Made by a program: the position numbers and the translations under genes
Shown: positions 48,005-60,939 of the stretch, piece after piece
How positions within the stretch are numbered: position 1 is the stretch's first letter
Layout: every line of letters begins with the position of its first letter
Source of the DNA: Eupeodes corollae
Taxonomy: Eukaryota; Arthropoda; Insecta; Diptera; Syrphidae
NCBI RefSeq assembly: GCF_945859685.1
Contig: NC_079147.1
Location: 50,994,946 to 51,058,945, forward strand
Direction of reading: 5' to 3'
DNA: 64,000 bases
The notes under the pieces: model-generated
Told to the model about the DNA's origin: nothing
Seen by the model: the letters and a program-made list of their open reading frames with translations, nothing else
The model's database searches: none

Positions 48005-50705
48005 TCTGCTAGCTAGGTCAGCGTCGCTGTAAAGCCCGTACAGTTCGTCGCTATATCTTTTCCTTCATTATCCATTTATGCGTACGGGACCAAAAATTAA
48101 CCGAAGAATTTTTCTCTCGAAGCATCCTAAGACGCTCTTATCTTTCTTTGACAGGGTCCAGACCTCAGCGCCATAAATAAGAACCGGGATGATGAGTGTC
48201 TTATAGATGGTGATTTTAGATGTATGAGAAAGGACTTTACTTCTCAATTGCCTTCTAAGTCCAAAGAAACAGCGATTTGCAAGAGTTATTCTTCGTTTGA
48301 TTTCAACGCTGGTGTCGTTGTCTGCATTAATAGCAGTGCTTAACTACCTCAAAGTTAAAGCTGTTCATGTGACGTTTTGTCCAAGACATCGTCGTTCTGT
48401 GTCCTTTTTTGATGACAGCATATACTTGGTCTTGCCCTCATTGACCACTAAACCCATCTTCTTCGCTTCCGTCACAATGCTCAAAAACGCTCCACTGAAA
48501 TCACGCTTTGATCTTTCAATTATGTAAATATCATCTGCGTATCCGAGTAATTGGATGGACCTTTGGAAGATTGAGCCTCTAGTGTTGACAGTTGAGTTTT
48601 GCACAATTCGTTCCAGAACGATGTTGACGAAGTTGCATGACAGTGCATCGCCTTGTCTAAAACCTTTTTTAACATCAAATGCATCGGTAAGATCTTTTCC
48701 GAACTTGATAGAGCAGCGTGCATTTTTTGACAGGGATTCCAGAACTAGACATTGCTCTGTAGAGCTCTTCCCTATGGATGCTGTCATACGCGGCTTTAAA
48801 ATCGATAAAGAGATGGTGAGTATCGATTTGAAGCTCCTGGGTTTTTTCCAAGATCTGCCGTAGTGTGAATATTTGGTCGATAGTGGACTTTCCTGGTCTG
48901 AAGCCACACTTATAAGGACCTATCAGGTTGTTGACGAGCGTCTTCAGACTTTCACATAATACGGCAGAGATGATCTTATATCCAATGTTAAGGAGACTGA
49001 TTCCTCTGTAGTTGGCGCAATTTAGAGGGTCTCCTTTTTTATGTATCGGACATACTATGCTGAGATTCCACTCATCGGGCATGCTTTCTTTAGGCCATAT
49101 TTTGCAGATGAGTTGGTGCATGCTCCCTACCAAGTCATTATCTGCTGCTTTAAATAGTTCGGCAGCGATGTCGTCAGCTCCAGCAGCTTTGTTTGACTTC
49201 AGTTATAGCTATCTTCACTTCATTGAGCTCGGGTAGGCGAAATTGTAGATCTGCGTCGCCTTGGTTGAGTGGTTATATCTCCCTTTCAGCGGAATCGGGT
49301 TCGTCATGGCCGTTATATAATTTAAAGAAATGGTTTTCCCATATTCTCAACATAGACTGCGGTTCCCTGATTGTTTTTACAGGCTTCGGTTTGTGGCTGG
49401 TACCCTTGGGAGTTTTTTTTTTAAGTGTTCAGAGGCGGCATCTCTGATTGTGCAAGGCAATGTTGCCACTTGTTTTCAATGCTTGATGCAGGCAGCAAAG
49501 GACTCCTTAAGAGATTATTAGAGTCTCGATCGGAAAAGGACATGGCAGTCTCTTGCGATTGTAGCCGTCTAACGTCGAAACTTCTCATAGTACTTCCTTT
49601 TTTTGGTTATATTCGTAGCCGTACCTTGGCTACAACGAGGTAGTGGTCCGAGTCAATGTTGGCCTCTCGGAATGTTCGGATATCCTGTATACTGGAGAAG
49701 TGTCGTGCGTCGATCGCAATGCGGTCAATCTGGTTGACGGTTGATTGATCAGGAGATTTCCATGTCCCCTTGTGGATATTGAGATGCGAAATCGACCAGC
49801 CTGAATCCGTTGTCGGAGGTGGTGTCGTGCAGGCTGCATCTCCCGATTATGTAATCAAAGATGTCTTCTCTTCCTAGCTTGGCGCGCATATTAGGCTTAT
49901 GTTAGTGAATTTAGCCTTGATGCGGAATGTCGTGATGCGCACGCTCACACTGTTAAAACTTAAGACTCTTTGCCTGAATCTAGTTCCAACAACAAATCCA
50001 CATCCAAATAGATGCCGTAGTATACATCGCAGTCTTTTAGTTTGCGTTTGCCCGGTCCATCCCATCGCACTTCTTGGATGGCGGTAATATCTGCTTGCAG
50101 CAGTTTGGGGCTTCCGCTAATTGTTCGGCTGCACGTGGTCTGTTAAGGGACATAACATTCTCCGTACATATCCGAAGTTCGTTGTCCTTATTTCTTTTGC
50201 GTGGGTTGTCAACAGTGAATCCGTCCGTATCCGGATTCTTGTTGGTGCTTCGCAACTAAAAGTATTTTTGTACGCGGCCAGAAAGTCACCCCGACGGCAC
50301 AACCTCCAACCTGGAGGGCCAGATCCTTAGTATAACTCCAAGGAAGGGGAGCCGGATAAACCGCTCCTTACAGGCCTGGCTCCGAATAAGTCGGAGAACC
50401 CTATAAGGTGTTCACTAAGTACTTCAAACTTACTGAAGCTGTAGACGCCACCGTTGATTCCATCTCGGGAATTCCTCCTCTGCCACCTGGATAAGGAGAG
50501 GTGCCTTAGTGGAAACACCTCTCCCCCCTCTCTCGTTTGCTGCCCCCAACAACTTTCCACTGGGGTTGGAACCCAATCTCCAGTTGAGGTACTAGGCACC
50601 CGATGTTCACCGCGGGGAGGTGATAGTATAGGAGTTGATAGACAGAGGTGGGTTTTGAGAAAAACTTGTGGACGCTTGTGTCCTCTTGAATGCACAAGTC
50701 TATCA
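48005..50705 (-). mobile_element. LINE A7, family A copy lacking its 3' end
   Basis: Minus-strand frames give a 5' leader (50705 down), endonuclease pieces (RICTENVMSLNRPRAAEQLA; GCGFVVGTRFRQ) and an RT at 49133-48365. The RT carries NYRGISLLNIGYK, GPYKCGFRPGKSTID, HLFIDFKAAYDS and QLLGYADDIYI, where YADD is kept. The C-terminal ~250 bp and TAAG tail are missing; homology begins near 48005. Many frameshifts. The sequence is closest to the split copy A3/A4, so family A has at least two subfamilies. Confidence 0.85.
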
Positions 50706-51201
50706 TTTGGACATCATTGGCCAGGCTTCACAGGTTTTTATTTATATTGTCTTTTTTAAAATATATTAGACAATTTAATATAAGTATTTAAATAAATTTC
50801 TTTGGCTGGGAAAATGTATGTGTGTTCACTCAATGGGAACCACGCTTATTTTGAAGTATGTAGAGGAGGAAGAAAAAGAGATAACAATATAAATTAGAAC
50901 AGACGAGGTAGATTCGATGAAGTCGAGTCTACTCTAACACAAATAGGTATGTGTGTACAAGTGCCTGTGTTTTTATTTTTAAAATACAAAGTTAGGTTTA
51001 ATTGGTATCAGAATTTTTGTGAGTTGTTTTACTACTCATACAATAATATTTACTTACATTCATAGTTTGTGTTTATATTGCGAATGTTTTATAAAATAAA
51101 GATACTTTAATAAGTTAATTTCACATCTTGTATACGTTTAAGGTACTGTTAGTCTCTTGTTTACAAGTTTATATTTCATGTTAGTAATATATTATGTCTA
51201 A
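50706..51201. other. AT-rich spacer, no gene seen
   Basis: No motif or repeat end is visible apart from the flanking elements. Confidence 0.4.
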
Positions 51202-51568
51202 GAGCCCGTTAACACGATCCCGAATCGGCGGTTTTGCCGTATCGTCGATTTTACCGTATAAGCCAGTGTTAATATAATTTAAATGAGTATATTCAGACGA
51301 TCCGGCATTTAACTGTATACGGTAAAATTTCCGATTAGGTATATTTTGTCATTCGGTTTTGTCTCTGCAAATTGTTTTCGGTCGTAGGGCAAAAAACCGA
51401 TTCGGCTTATCGTGGCAATGTATTTATAGACAGTGCGTTCAGACGATTCAATATTTTGACCGATAGTGCGTCATTTTTTGTTCGTACCGTCTGAACACTT
51501 CAACCGAAAGACACCAAATCGAGATAATATCCGATACGGTGAAAATATCGAATCGTGTGAACGGGCTC
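51202..51568. mobile_element. 367-bp MITE with TAA target duplication
   Basis: The left end GAGCCCGTTAACACGATCC pairs with the complemented right end GAGCCCGTTCACACGATTC. TAA flanks both sides (51199-51201, 51569-51571). It has no coding capacity. The 3-bp duplication again suggests a PIF/Harbinger-type source, but the ends differ from the MITE at 47502. Confidence 0.8.
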
Positions 51569-52149
51569 TAAGCTAACTTAAGTTTAGGCACTTATTAATG
51601 TTCGACATTTCATAAGTCAAATTTGTTATATATTTTCTTAACTTATGGATGTGTGTGCTTAGTTAATGGTTTTGTACATGTAGGTACATATTTGTTTTTG
51701 ATTTAAATATATATTTTTGTATACATTTTTGAATATATGTAAATATTTTTTCTTAATTCAATGGTTTGTATATTACCTCTTAAGTAATTATTAGGAACTT
51801 GAGTTGCAAATGATTCACATTTTGGTAGGTATCAAATAATGTTCCTATTTAATTTTTGATTATAACGAAAAAATAAATATTTAAGTCTAACTTTAATTCT
51901 GAAATATTCTGTAATTAATCAATGTAAATTCTCTTTTTTTCCATTATTTTCCATTACAAATTTTTTTATAATTTACAGGCACTCAGGGGGTTATTAGTAC
52001 CCTTTATATGTTTATATTTAAACACAGTGCAAGCATTAGGAAAATAGGGACGAATTTAAAAGGAAATACCGGTGCACTTAAAGTTCTGAACATCAAAATG
52101 GAAGGGAAAAACAAAGTAGGCTAAATTTCCACATTCTCGATGTGCGATT
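51569..52149. other. AT-rich spacer, no gene seen
   Basis: Only short AT-driven ORFs. Confidence 0.4.
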
Positions 52150-54600
52150 TAAAAAACAATCTCTATACTTGACACTACGCCCAAAATGAACTCAGGGGTA
52201 AACTGATGAGCATTCCTGAAAGTGCGAGTATTACGGCTGAATCGTTTAAGGGGTGGAATGTAACTGGCTAGTTCGACAGAACATTGTTTGTAAAAATATT
52301 GATAAAACAACGAAAGGCACGAAACATTGCGGCGGTGTTCTAGCGATGTAAATGTTTCGATTATAGTTCGATCGCCTATCATTTTTAAAGCCCTTTTTTG
52401 TATTCTATCCAAGAGATTTAAACTTGTTTTAGGGGCAACTGCCAAGATATGTGAATTATATTCAAGCTTTGGACGGATGAAGGCTTTGTAAATTACAGCC
52501 AGATCAGAAGGAGTGAAAAATTTCTTGCACCGTCGGAGAAATCCTAAGCACCTGGCAGCATTTTTGGCAATATCAAATATATGATCGTTCCATACAAGGT
52601 GATCTGTGATACACATACCAAGTACTGACAGTTGATTAGTTTCTTGGATGCAAGTGCCACTCATAGATAGTGGTGGCATCGGGGGTGTATTACGCTTTAA
52701 CGACAGGAGACAGCATTGAGTTTTCGAAGCATTAAATTCTACACGGCTTTTGATTCCCAAAAGCGATGTAAAGATTTGTTCCAATGTTCGGTGAGATAGA
52801 CCATGAGATCACCAGTGGACCTATTGCCATGAAAACCATACTGTCGGTCATAAAGAAGCTTCCGTTCTTCGAGATATTTCTTGAGCTGATAATTAATCAG
52901 CGTTTCCAAGACCTTGGAAAGAAGGGACGTGAGTGCTATTGGACGATAGTTAGAGGGAGAAGAGGATTCGCCTTTTTTAGGGACAGGCTGTTATTTTCCA
53001 TCCCCTCGGAAAGAGACCTGTAGAGTAGGAAAGATGGAAAAGTTTATGCAGTGGTTTTGCCAGCAATGATGAACACCTCTTCAGAACAATTATGGAGATA
53101 CTATCCGGGCCAGCGGATACTCTAGCAACTATACGAGTGCGAAAGAAGATTTGTCCCATAGAATCATTTACGCTCGCCAGAACAGGAGGACTCATGACAC
53201 TTTCCGGTAGCGTCAAATTAACAGCAAACTGTGCTGCAAGCAAATTGGCTTTATCAATCGAGCTTACATAAGGAGTGTCATTGTGGACGAGCGTTGGAAC
53301 CGAGGATGACGTGGTGTTTCGTACGTATTTTACAAATGATCAGAAATGTTTACTACCTTTGGGACATTGTAGTATTTTTTGCCTTAATTTCGAATCATGC
53401 AAAAATTTGGCTGAATATGACCATTACATGTCTTTCTAGCTTGTTTGAACTTATTCCGGTTTTCCTCAGTCGGATTGGCTTTGTAACAACGGAAACTTAG
53501 ATCCCTGATCCTAATAACCTCTTTACAGCTCGAATTAAACCATGAGTTCTCTTTGGGTTTGATAGATTTTAACCTGTTCGGGATACAATTTCTCATTCCA
53601 CAAAGAATTAAATTTGTAACCATATCTTCGCTGGAATCCACGTCACTATCGAGGAAGCATAGTGACCAATTAAAGTTCCTGAAGAATTAATTGAGACCGT
53701 CCCAGTTTCCTTTCTCATATTGCCAAACGGTTCTCAAAGGAGTTTTTTCTAAAACTGGGTTTTTTAGACATGAGAATTTTGCAGATACGATAGAATCTAT
53801 GGTCTGTTGTGGCTAGAGGCGGTAATACACTGATTGTGTATTTATTAGGGTCAGAGGTAAGAAACAAGTCTAGGGTGTTGGCGGATTGACCTGCAACGTC
53901 AGGGATTCGAGTTGGCTCATCGACAAGCTGAGTTAATTGATTCAACTCAACAAAGATCTCAACATACCTTCCTTCCTGGCCAGAATAACGAAGCCAAGAA
54001 GAATTGTGTACATTGAAATCGCCCGCAATGACGATTTCAGTGTGAGGATAATGGGCAACAATTCTTTGAATGAACAAGAAGCTAAAGTCTGTGTTAGAGC
54101 ACAAAACATATTGTGGCTGAAGGTGGTATGCAACATCATTTCTTATATATACGGCTAATCCATGATGAGGAAAAATTATGGCAATGAGTTATACCCATTT
54201 AGATTGAATTCCGCATAATGGGAATCTTCACCTATTTGAGTTTCACTCAATGCCAAAACAGCTGGCCTGTTTGATGCAGTGTGGACATATAACATATCAA
54301 TTCTTTCTTAAGCCACGAATGATAATAAAGTCCACCCTGAATTCATACAACATTTTAATATATAAAACTCGTTAAACAACAAATTCGGATAATTACCTAC
54401 AGTATATGTAGTATCTAGAATCCAATTTGAACTTTTCAATAACAGACTTTCAGTAGTGTTATGCCTTAGTAAAAATCTGCATACTGATCCGCCCCTGGTT
54501 AGCTGGATATCACATATACTAATCTATCCGAAAACACATCAGCTCAATCCATGTATACACTGCATAGCAATAAAAAGAACCGTATGCAATATCTACATCG
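52150..54600 (-). mobile_element. LINE F2, minus-strand copy with endonuclease and partial RT
   Basis: Read right to left it has the same leader as F1 and a decayed endonuclease (54104-53715; IVIAGDFNVHNSSWLRYS, DEPTRIPDVAGQ). The linker KENSWFNSSCKEVIRIRD (about 53560) follows, then the RT N-terminal part (about 53243-52790; AGPDSISIIVLKRCSS, NYRPIALTSLLSK, YGFHGNRST). The palm catalytic region with YADD is absent: the frame jumps to FNASKTQCCLLSL (52738) and continues to a C-terminus with RPKLEYNSHI and SLEHRRNVSCLSLFYQYFY. The internal deletion and frameshifts make it inactive. Confidence 0.82.
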
Positions 54601-54989
54601 ATTGTGATAATATGCCTGTGTGGGATGAAGGGAAAGGAGAGTAGCGGGCTAACCCATTACACTTGTTTATCACTTTTACCGTTTTATTGCTTATTTATTA
54701 ATTATATACGTTTTTTTTGTTTAGGCAGGTATTGTTTTGCTGTTTATGTTTTTCCTTTTGTGATAAAAACACTGAACACTGAACACATGCACTTGATAAT
54801 AAAATCTAACCAGCGTGGAATTTATTTTTTAATATTTTGATTAAATAGATTTAAAAGAAAGTATAATAAGGGCTGGATTATTATTGTTTTTTATTTTTTT
54901 TTCAGGTGTTGGTTATTGTTTACAATTCAACAGATAACAAAATGTACATACATATAAGTAGACAATGCAATGGAAAAAAGAATCTCAAG
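54601..54989. other. AT-rich spacer, no gene seen
   Basis: Nothing recognisable. Confidence 0.35.
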
Positions 54990-56140
54990 ACGCGTGCGTT
55001 GCGGGTTGGATGCAGATCGGGCCTAAAATAGAACATTGGGGGACTCCAGCAAGGACTGGGATAGAACCTGACTTTGTATTTTCAATATAGATTTGTGTGC
55101 TGCGGTTAGATAAGAATGACCAGATGAATTTAATGAATTTTGTTCGAAAATTGAGTTGATTGAGCTTGTAGATGAGGCCTTGGTGCCAAACTGAATCAAA
55201 CGCTTTATTTAAGTCGAGTGCGCAAGCAACTGTACATTTTTGAAATCTTAGGTTTTTAAGGATGTGATCTTGCAGTGACAGAAGTGCGTGTTCGTTCGAG
55301 TGTTTATATTTAAAGCCGAATTGCTATTAATGAGTAGGCTGAGTGTCTTCAAAAGCGTTTTATTAGAATCGCTATTTTTTTTATCGGAATCAGTTTTGCA
55401 ATTCTCCATGAATTAGGAGTTAGGTGCCTTGCAATAGTTTGTTTTGCTTTGCGGAGGATAAATGTTTGATATGTTGTCCGGTCCATACGATTTTTTGTTA
55501 TTCAGCGAGAAAATTATCGATTGGACAAGGCTTTCAGAGGCAAAAGACTCGTTTAATGTTGCATTTGACCTGTTAAATGGATCAAAATCATTTATTTTAA
55601 AGTCGACATTCCAAACTTCAAAGGCGCTGTTGATAGTATCTACTGCCAATACATTATAAGGATTGCTTTTTGGTACGTTTAAAGCGAAAAGTTCAGAGTA
55701 GTAAGATTCAAACGCGACAATTTTTTTCGCCGCAGATGAAAAAGCTCTATCACCAAACGTGAGAGTCTGATCATAGCCTGAAGGTTTAAAAACATTCGCG
55801 GACGGTTTCATACTATTGAGTTTGGAACGAAATTGAGAATTAGTTTCAATTATAACTTTGTCTTTTATTATTTTGTCCAAACAGCTAATGCGATAGGAGA
55901 GTTCTATACATATATTCCTGATTCATACGATTAAGAGTAGCCTCTGTGATTTTATGATGGTTCGAGTGAAGTACTTTTTCTTTGCTGTGGGATTTTACGC
56001 AGTTTATTACAGAGTTAGTAAAGCATTTAATTTGAAAGTCAATTTCGTCATTTGATTTCTATCAGTTGGCAAGAATTGATTGTATCGGAGAAAAGAAACA
56101 CGATGTGTAGCAGTTAACTTCATTTTATTATATATTCTTA

Positions 56141-56577
56141 AGTAGTATTCACATGAGCGCGACCAACGAACGACGAATGAATTACAAAATGTGAGTTTAT
56201 ATACTTTTGAAGACATATTTTCACACAAATCCTTAACAAAACGATAGCAATATAGTTTCTATTTGATTTATGATGCATACTTTTACTTTTCAATATCATA
56301 TATTAATAAATTTAATAAAAAAAATTTATTCGTCGCGAAAAAAATTATAGTTGATACGAACTGTCAAACTTTATTCGCGTTCCACATTATCCACACTCGC
56401 AACGAATAAAATAATCGCGCGTACTTAACCTAAAAAATCATTCTTGTTTTGGTTTCGGTGGTGTATGGTGTTCGGCTGTGGCTTCATTCGCGACGAATTA
56501 AAAACTCTCATGTGAAAGAAACGTCAAAATCGACGAATATTCGTTCATTCGTTGGTCGTGCTCATGTGAATAGTACT
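56141..56577. mobile_element. 437-bp MITE in the LTR, TTA target duplication
   Basis: The left end AGTAGTATTCACATGAGCGC and the complemented right end AGTACTATTCACATGAGCAC match with few differences and continue inward through CGACCAACGAA. TTA flanks both sides (56138-56140, 56578-56580). The uninterrupted sister LTR at 57387 shows the empty site, ATTCTTCGTTGC. Confidence 0.87.
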
Positions 56578-56756
56578 TTAGTTGCTTACTTATATTTTCT
56601 ATTGTCAAAATAAGAGAGAGACATAGCTAGCCTCTGACACCTCTTTCCCTCACAATAATTCATTAGTTAATTTTATTTATTTATTATACTAAAAAAAGGT
56701 TAAATTCTGTTAGCCGAATACCTCAGAGATGTGTACCGTCGCATTCACGACCGTGT

Positions 56757-57230
56757 TTAAGAGTTTCGTTCAGAATGTACATGGTTTATTAACCCAAACA
56801 CAAATTGATTTCTAAAGGCTGTATTTAAGTAGTTTCTAAAGTTGCAATTTGTGGATAGACGTTTCAAAGAAACTAAGAAATCCGCACATGTTTCACTTTC
56901 CTTTTGTTTCCTTAAATGGAAACGATACTTTTCAAGAATCTCATTCGGTTTCGGATCGAAATGGTCTTTTAAAATATTTGTTATTTTGCTGTATTGTGAA
57001 TCTTCTGGTAAGTTGGGCAAGAGCTTGTCGCACAGTACATCGTAAGTAGGTGCTTCCATGTAGTGTAGCAAATTTTGCTTCTTTTTCATAGCATCGCAAT
57101 TCAAAATGTCCAACGCGGTTTCAAAGCGTACCAACGTGACCATTTGGTGACACCAACATCGAATCCCTCGAAATTAAATTGGATTGTTGTAGGCGCAGCA
57201 GCGGCTGCAGCAGGCTTTGTCATTGTGGGG
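56757..57230 (-). pseudogene. Gag of the LTR element, frameshifted
   Basis: The start codon region near 57230 reads MTKPAAAAAAP and then GFDVGVTKWSRW before a frame change at about 57115. The remaining frame (57143-56757) is a retrotransposon gag domain: RFETALDILNC, LHYMEAPTYDVLCDKLLP, FDPKPNEILEKYRFHLRKQK and FLVSLKRLSTNC. It ends before any nucleocapsid knuckle and no protease or polymerase follows. It would act as the particle-forming protein in an intact element. Here it is a broken remnant. Confidence 0.75.
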
Positions 57231-58161
57231 AACGAGTTAGGTTATGTCACTTTAAGACTATACGTGAACAAACTTATACTGTATTTTATATTTTATATGA
57301 ATTTTGTATTGTATTTTTTTCAAATTATTTAATCAATGTAACACTTGTATTTTTATTTTAAATTAAAATTATCCTCGTCGCCAAATTGTCGGAGAAAGGA
57401 AACACGATGTGTAGCAGTTGACTTCATTTTATTATATATTCTTCGTTGCTTACTTATGTTTTCTATTATCAAAATAAGAGAGAGACAGAGCTAGCTTTTG
57501 ACAGATTGCTTAGAATTGAGTTCAGAGAACCGATCGACCAGTTAGTGTTTTTGAAGCTCCAGATGGTTCTGGGAGAGGCAGGGAATATGAAAAATAAGCG
57601 AAGTTGAATACCTACTCTGGAAGACAGAAAAGTGGTCTAAAATAGGATCGAGTGTTAGGCAAGCAATATTGTCCCCTTGGCGATTATTTAAGCGTAAATT
57701 AGCCGAAATTATAAAAAAATCTATGTGTGAACCAGAGATAGGACGGGTGGGGCATGCGGCCGCAACTATGTCGAAATCCAGAAAACGGTTATCCAAATAC
57801 CACTCGTACAAGTGCTCGCCGTTTACATTTTTTTTATCACCTCAGAGAGGGTAGCGCTAGTTGAAATATCCCCCTATGATTACGAACTCATAGTTGGATA
57901 AACATGAAAGAAAGTAATTCAGAGCAGCGGGTAAAGAAGTGCTAATGCTGCAAGGGACGTAAATCAAGACCAATGCTAGAGATTTGGTTGACTAACAGAC
58001 ATTAATTGGAATTGAAGCTATAGTGGCTGAAATGATTTGAGTAGAAAAATGTAAATGTGCGAAATTGATTTAATTTTTAAGGAGGATTCCAGTTCCTCGA
58101 GCCAAATTCTTTTGAATAATATCGTAGCCACTATTATAGCCTCTTTTAGAACCATTGGCAC

Positions 58162-58387
58162 GAGTACGATAACTTTGGCGACAAGATATAATAACGGTTT
58201 TTGGTTGAGGGGCTTAATACAAGCATTTTTTACAATGGGAGGGGGGTCTATTTCCCCCGTTTAGGTGGTAGGGGCAATTTAAAAAAATATGTACATTAAA
58301 TGGAAAAAAATTAAAAAATAACGGTAATACTTTTAACTGTTCTATACAAATTTGTCATCAAACTTTGTCGCCAAAGTTATCGTACTC
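58162..58387. mobile_element. 226-bp MITE with perfect 23-bp inverted repeats, in the E2 endonuclease
   Basis: GAGTACGATAACTTTGGCGA plus three more bases recur exactly inverted at the right end. It splits the E2 endonuclease between KKNGSG and GANGSKRGYN. I could not define a clear target duplication. The internal GC-rich stretch GGGAGGGGGGTC and CCCCCG could pair. Confidence 0.78.
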
Positions 58388-59790
58388 TCCCCGAACCATT
58401 TTTTTTAAAGGAAGTTTCTTGCAAAAGGAGAGCAGTTGGAAGGGTATCTTTCAGTAGCTCATCGATTTCAATTTGTTTTTCTGATGATAAAAAGGAATTG
58501 ACGTTAGCTGTTATTAAGTTTAAATTCATGGTGAAAGGGATGCAACAAAAAGCAAATAAGCACCAGGCTTCTCATTTTCATCCATTTTTTATATGAAGGC
58601 CAGAACAACCTTATTTTGAAATTAGTTGCCCAATTGGCAGACCAAACAATTTCTGAGACTCATTAATGAAATCTAAAACATCATTGCCATCAGTGGAACA
58701 AGGGAGGGGTTTATTTTGCCCTTTATCACTATTTTTGACTTTGTCCGCGAAGGAAAAGCCAGTTTGCGGTTACCTATTGCTTTCACTGGTGCTGACTAAG
58801 TTATTTAAAACTAACTCGTTCTTTTTGTCAGGACGTGAAGACGCTCCCTCTCTTTTTTTTAGGTATAGTGATCTTTTTTGGGATGTTTAATTTTTTAGTC
58901 CCAGGCTACACTTGCCAACTTCATGACTAAGAAAGTATTTGACACATCTAGTAACAAACGCACAGTATTCAAACAGATGACCAAACCTCTGGCATTTGTA
59001 GTACTGCTTTATTCCAGAACTCCTTATTGCATCCCACCTTATTTTGTGTCCCAGTAAAGACTTGAGAGTTTTTATTTGAAGAAGACTGTCCCTATCCTCC
59101 AGAGAGCAGACAAACATGTCTGTCCATTTGGTTTCAAAGTTATTAACCGTCACCCTCAGTGAGGACACCAACCTTACAATCCGACTGAATCTCAGACGGA
59201 GAGAACTCACTTGAAATACCTTTTAAAATTACATTCTATTTTTTTTGTTCCTTAGGAGTGAAAAAGAAAGCTTCTATTTCAGTTTTACGAAATTCATTCA
59301 ATAAGTAACTATGGAGATTTACATCTTTTACAAAAATTTTGAGTTTGCCAAATTTAACATTTTCAGAATTAAAGTTAGACTTACTTATTAAATGAAGAAG
59401 ATCCTTCGATGAGACTCCTTTCGCAAAAATTGGGGGGCACCAGTTCCTTTTCTCTACAGGCAATGAAGCTTTGATGTTTCTTGGTTGATTGATGATTAAC
59501 GGGTTTGCTGACTGCTGACAGCAATATTAAACGGTTACTGCTGTTTTTTTCATTAGCAACCTTTTTAGCGTTGCTATCTGTTGAGTACTGGCGGACAAAA
59601 TATTAGTGAATGTATCTTTACTATTCACAAGAATGCTTCTTAGATCTGTTGCTGCCGACGATCCGGCCGCTGCACTAGCATTTATAGTAACGGCACTACC
59701 AATTACTACGCTGTTTTCAGGAAGTAGAACCTTGTCATGAAATGACTGGTTCTCTCGCTTGCACTAATAACTGACGCGCTTGCGCCTGTC

Positions 59791-60939
59791 TTCATTTTCA
59801 AAAGTTGGAAATGCGCTTGAGGGGAAAGCGCCAGAAATTGGCATCGACCACTATTCTAAATTTGTTAGAATCTGTTTTTTATCTTCACTATTTAATAAAG
59901 GTGAGGGTAAACTCGTAGTTTTTTTAATTTTGACAAAGTATTGTCAGGGGGAAACACTATATGGTGGTTTGTTCGCCTCCATGATCAGATTTTTTAATTT
60001 CACTTTTTTTTTGTTTGATGTTCACTATAAAAGAGCTGCTAATATCAGTGGCCACAAGCCATAACCGCTTAAGTCGATTTTTTCAACTTTTCAGGAGAGC
60101 AGTTTTAAATTTTAAAAATTCCCCTGGAATTGGAAAATTTCAATTTTTAGTTTTTTTAAATGCAAACATAAAAAAAAATACTCCTTTATCGTATGTCAAA
60201 AGCAAATAATGTTTTTGACTTTTTGCTAAGGATTTATTTAAGAAACAAACACTTAAGTTGTTATGGATTATTGTGAATTAAAAAAACATGTAACCTATCT
60301 TCGGTTAGGTCGTTTTGGTATATTTATTTTTTTCAAAATAATTTCTTAAATCGAGTTAGGTTGTTATGGCATGTTCAATTTAAAAGATTACTTTTTCTAA
60401 TTGGATTTAGGTCGTTTTGCCCTCAATAAAATGTTTCATTTAAGTTAAGTTAAGCTTCATTTAACCCAATGTTTTGTATGTTGAGAGATATGAATTTAAA
60501 ATTATATTCGGTGAGTTATACACAAAGTAGCGTTTTTCTCTTTTAACTAAATTTTTTTTGTCTTTCGTTTTCAATTAGCTTTTTTCTAAGGTCAATTATT
60601 TATCAAATGACTACAAAAATGATAATAAAAAACTTGCCGTACACTGCGGCGAATACTTACATTACATTACATATGTACTTACTTTCACCTTTTAGGTAGA
60701 ACTTGTTTTTCTTCTTCATCATTTTTTTTTTAATGCAAGAAATAAGAAAGTAAAACCAACAGAGTTTGAAATGTTTGCTGACTTTTATGTTTCATTGCAT
60801 GTTTAAGTGACAATTTTTGAAAATATGTACAAAAATAAGCAAATACATTTACAAAATTTTATAAAAAGAGATATACGCATGTACAAAACAAATATTAAAG
60901 GGAAAAATACATTTGTTTTACTAGTTTCAATTTTTGTAT
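59791..60939. other. AT-rich sequence, no gene seen
   Basis: This may include the decayed 5' leader of LINE E2 at its left side. No motif, tRNA or repeat end was recognised. Confidence 0.35.

Larger units (their letters stand above)
56081..57503 (-). mobile_element. Short LTR retrotransposon (gag only) inside LINE E2
   Basis: Two copies of a ~117-bp repeat bound it: 57387-57503 (intact, TGTC...TGACA) and 56081-56639 (interrupted by a MITE). On the minus strand, a primer-binding-like TTTGGCGACGAGGAT directly follows the 5' LTR (57371-57386). A purine tract (GAGGGAAAGAGG, complement of 56640-56651) directly precedes the 3' LTR. Only gag remains between them, so pol is missing. This is a gypsy-type non-autonomous or deleted insect element. 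Confidence 0.82.
54990..59790 (-). mobile_element. LINE E2, ORF1 + ORF2 remnant, interrupted by an LTR element and a MITE
   Basis: Right to left: ORF1 (about 59790-58887, broken) with a CCHC-type knuckle region (YKCQRFGHLFEYC...RCVKYFLSHEVGKC). Then the ORF2 endonuclease start (LNLITANVNSFLSSEK at about 58530, LLLQETSFKKNGSG), continuing past a MITE with GTGILLKN, VLIYVPCSISTSLPAALNYF and the variant GGYFN for the usual GDFN. Then an endonuclease end at 57811-57542 (ISGSHIDFFIISANLRLNN). After an LTR element (56081-57503) come the RT linker (55880-55413) and palm (55330-55015; CALDLNKAFDSVWHQGLIYK). The element is truncated before YADD. Stops are scattered throughout. Confidence 0.78.
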
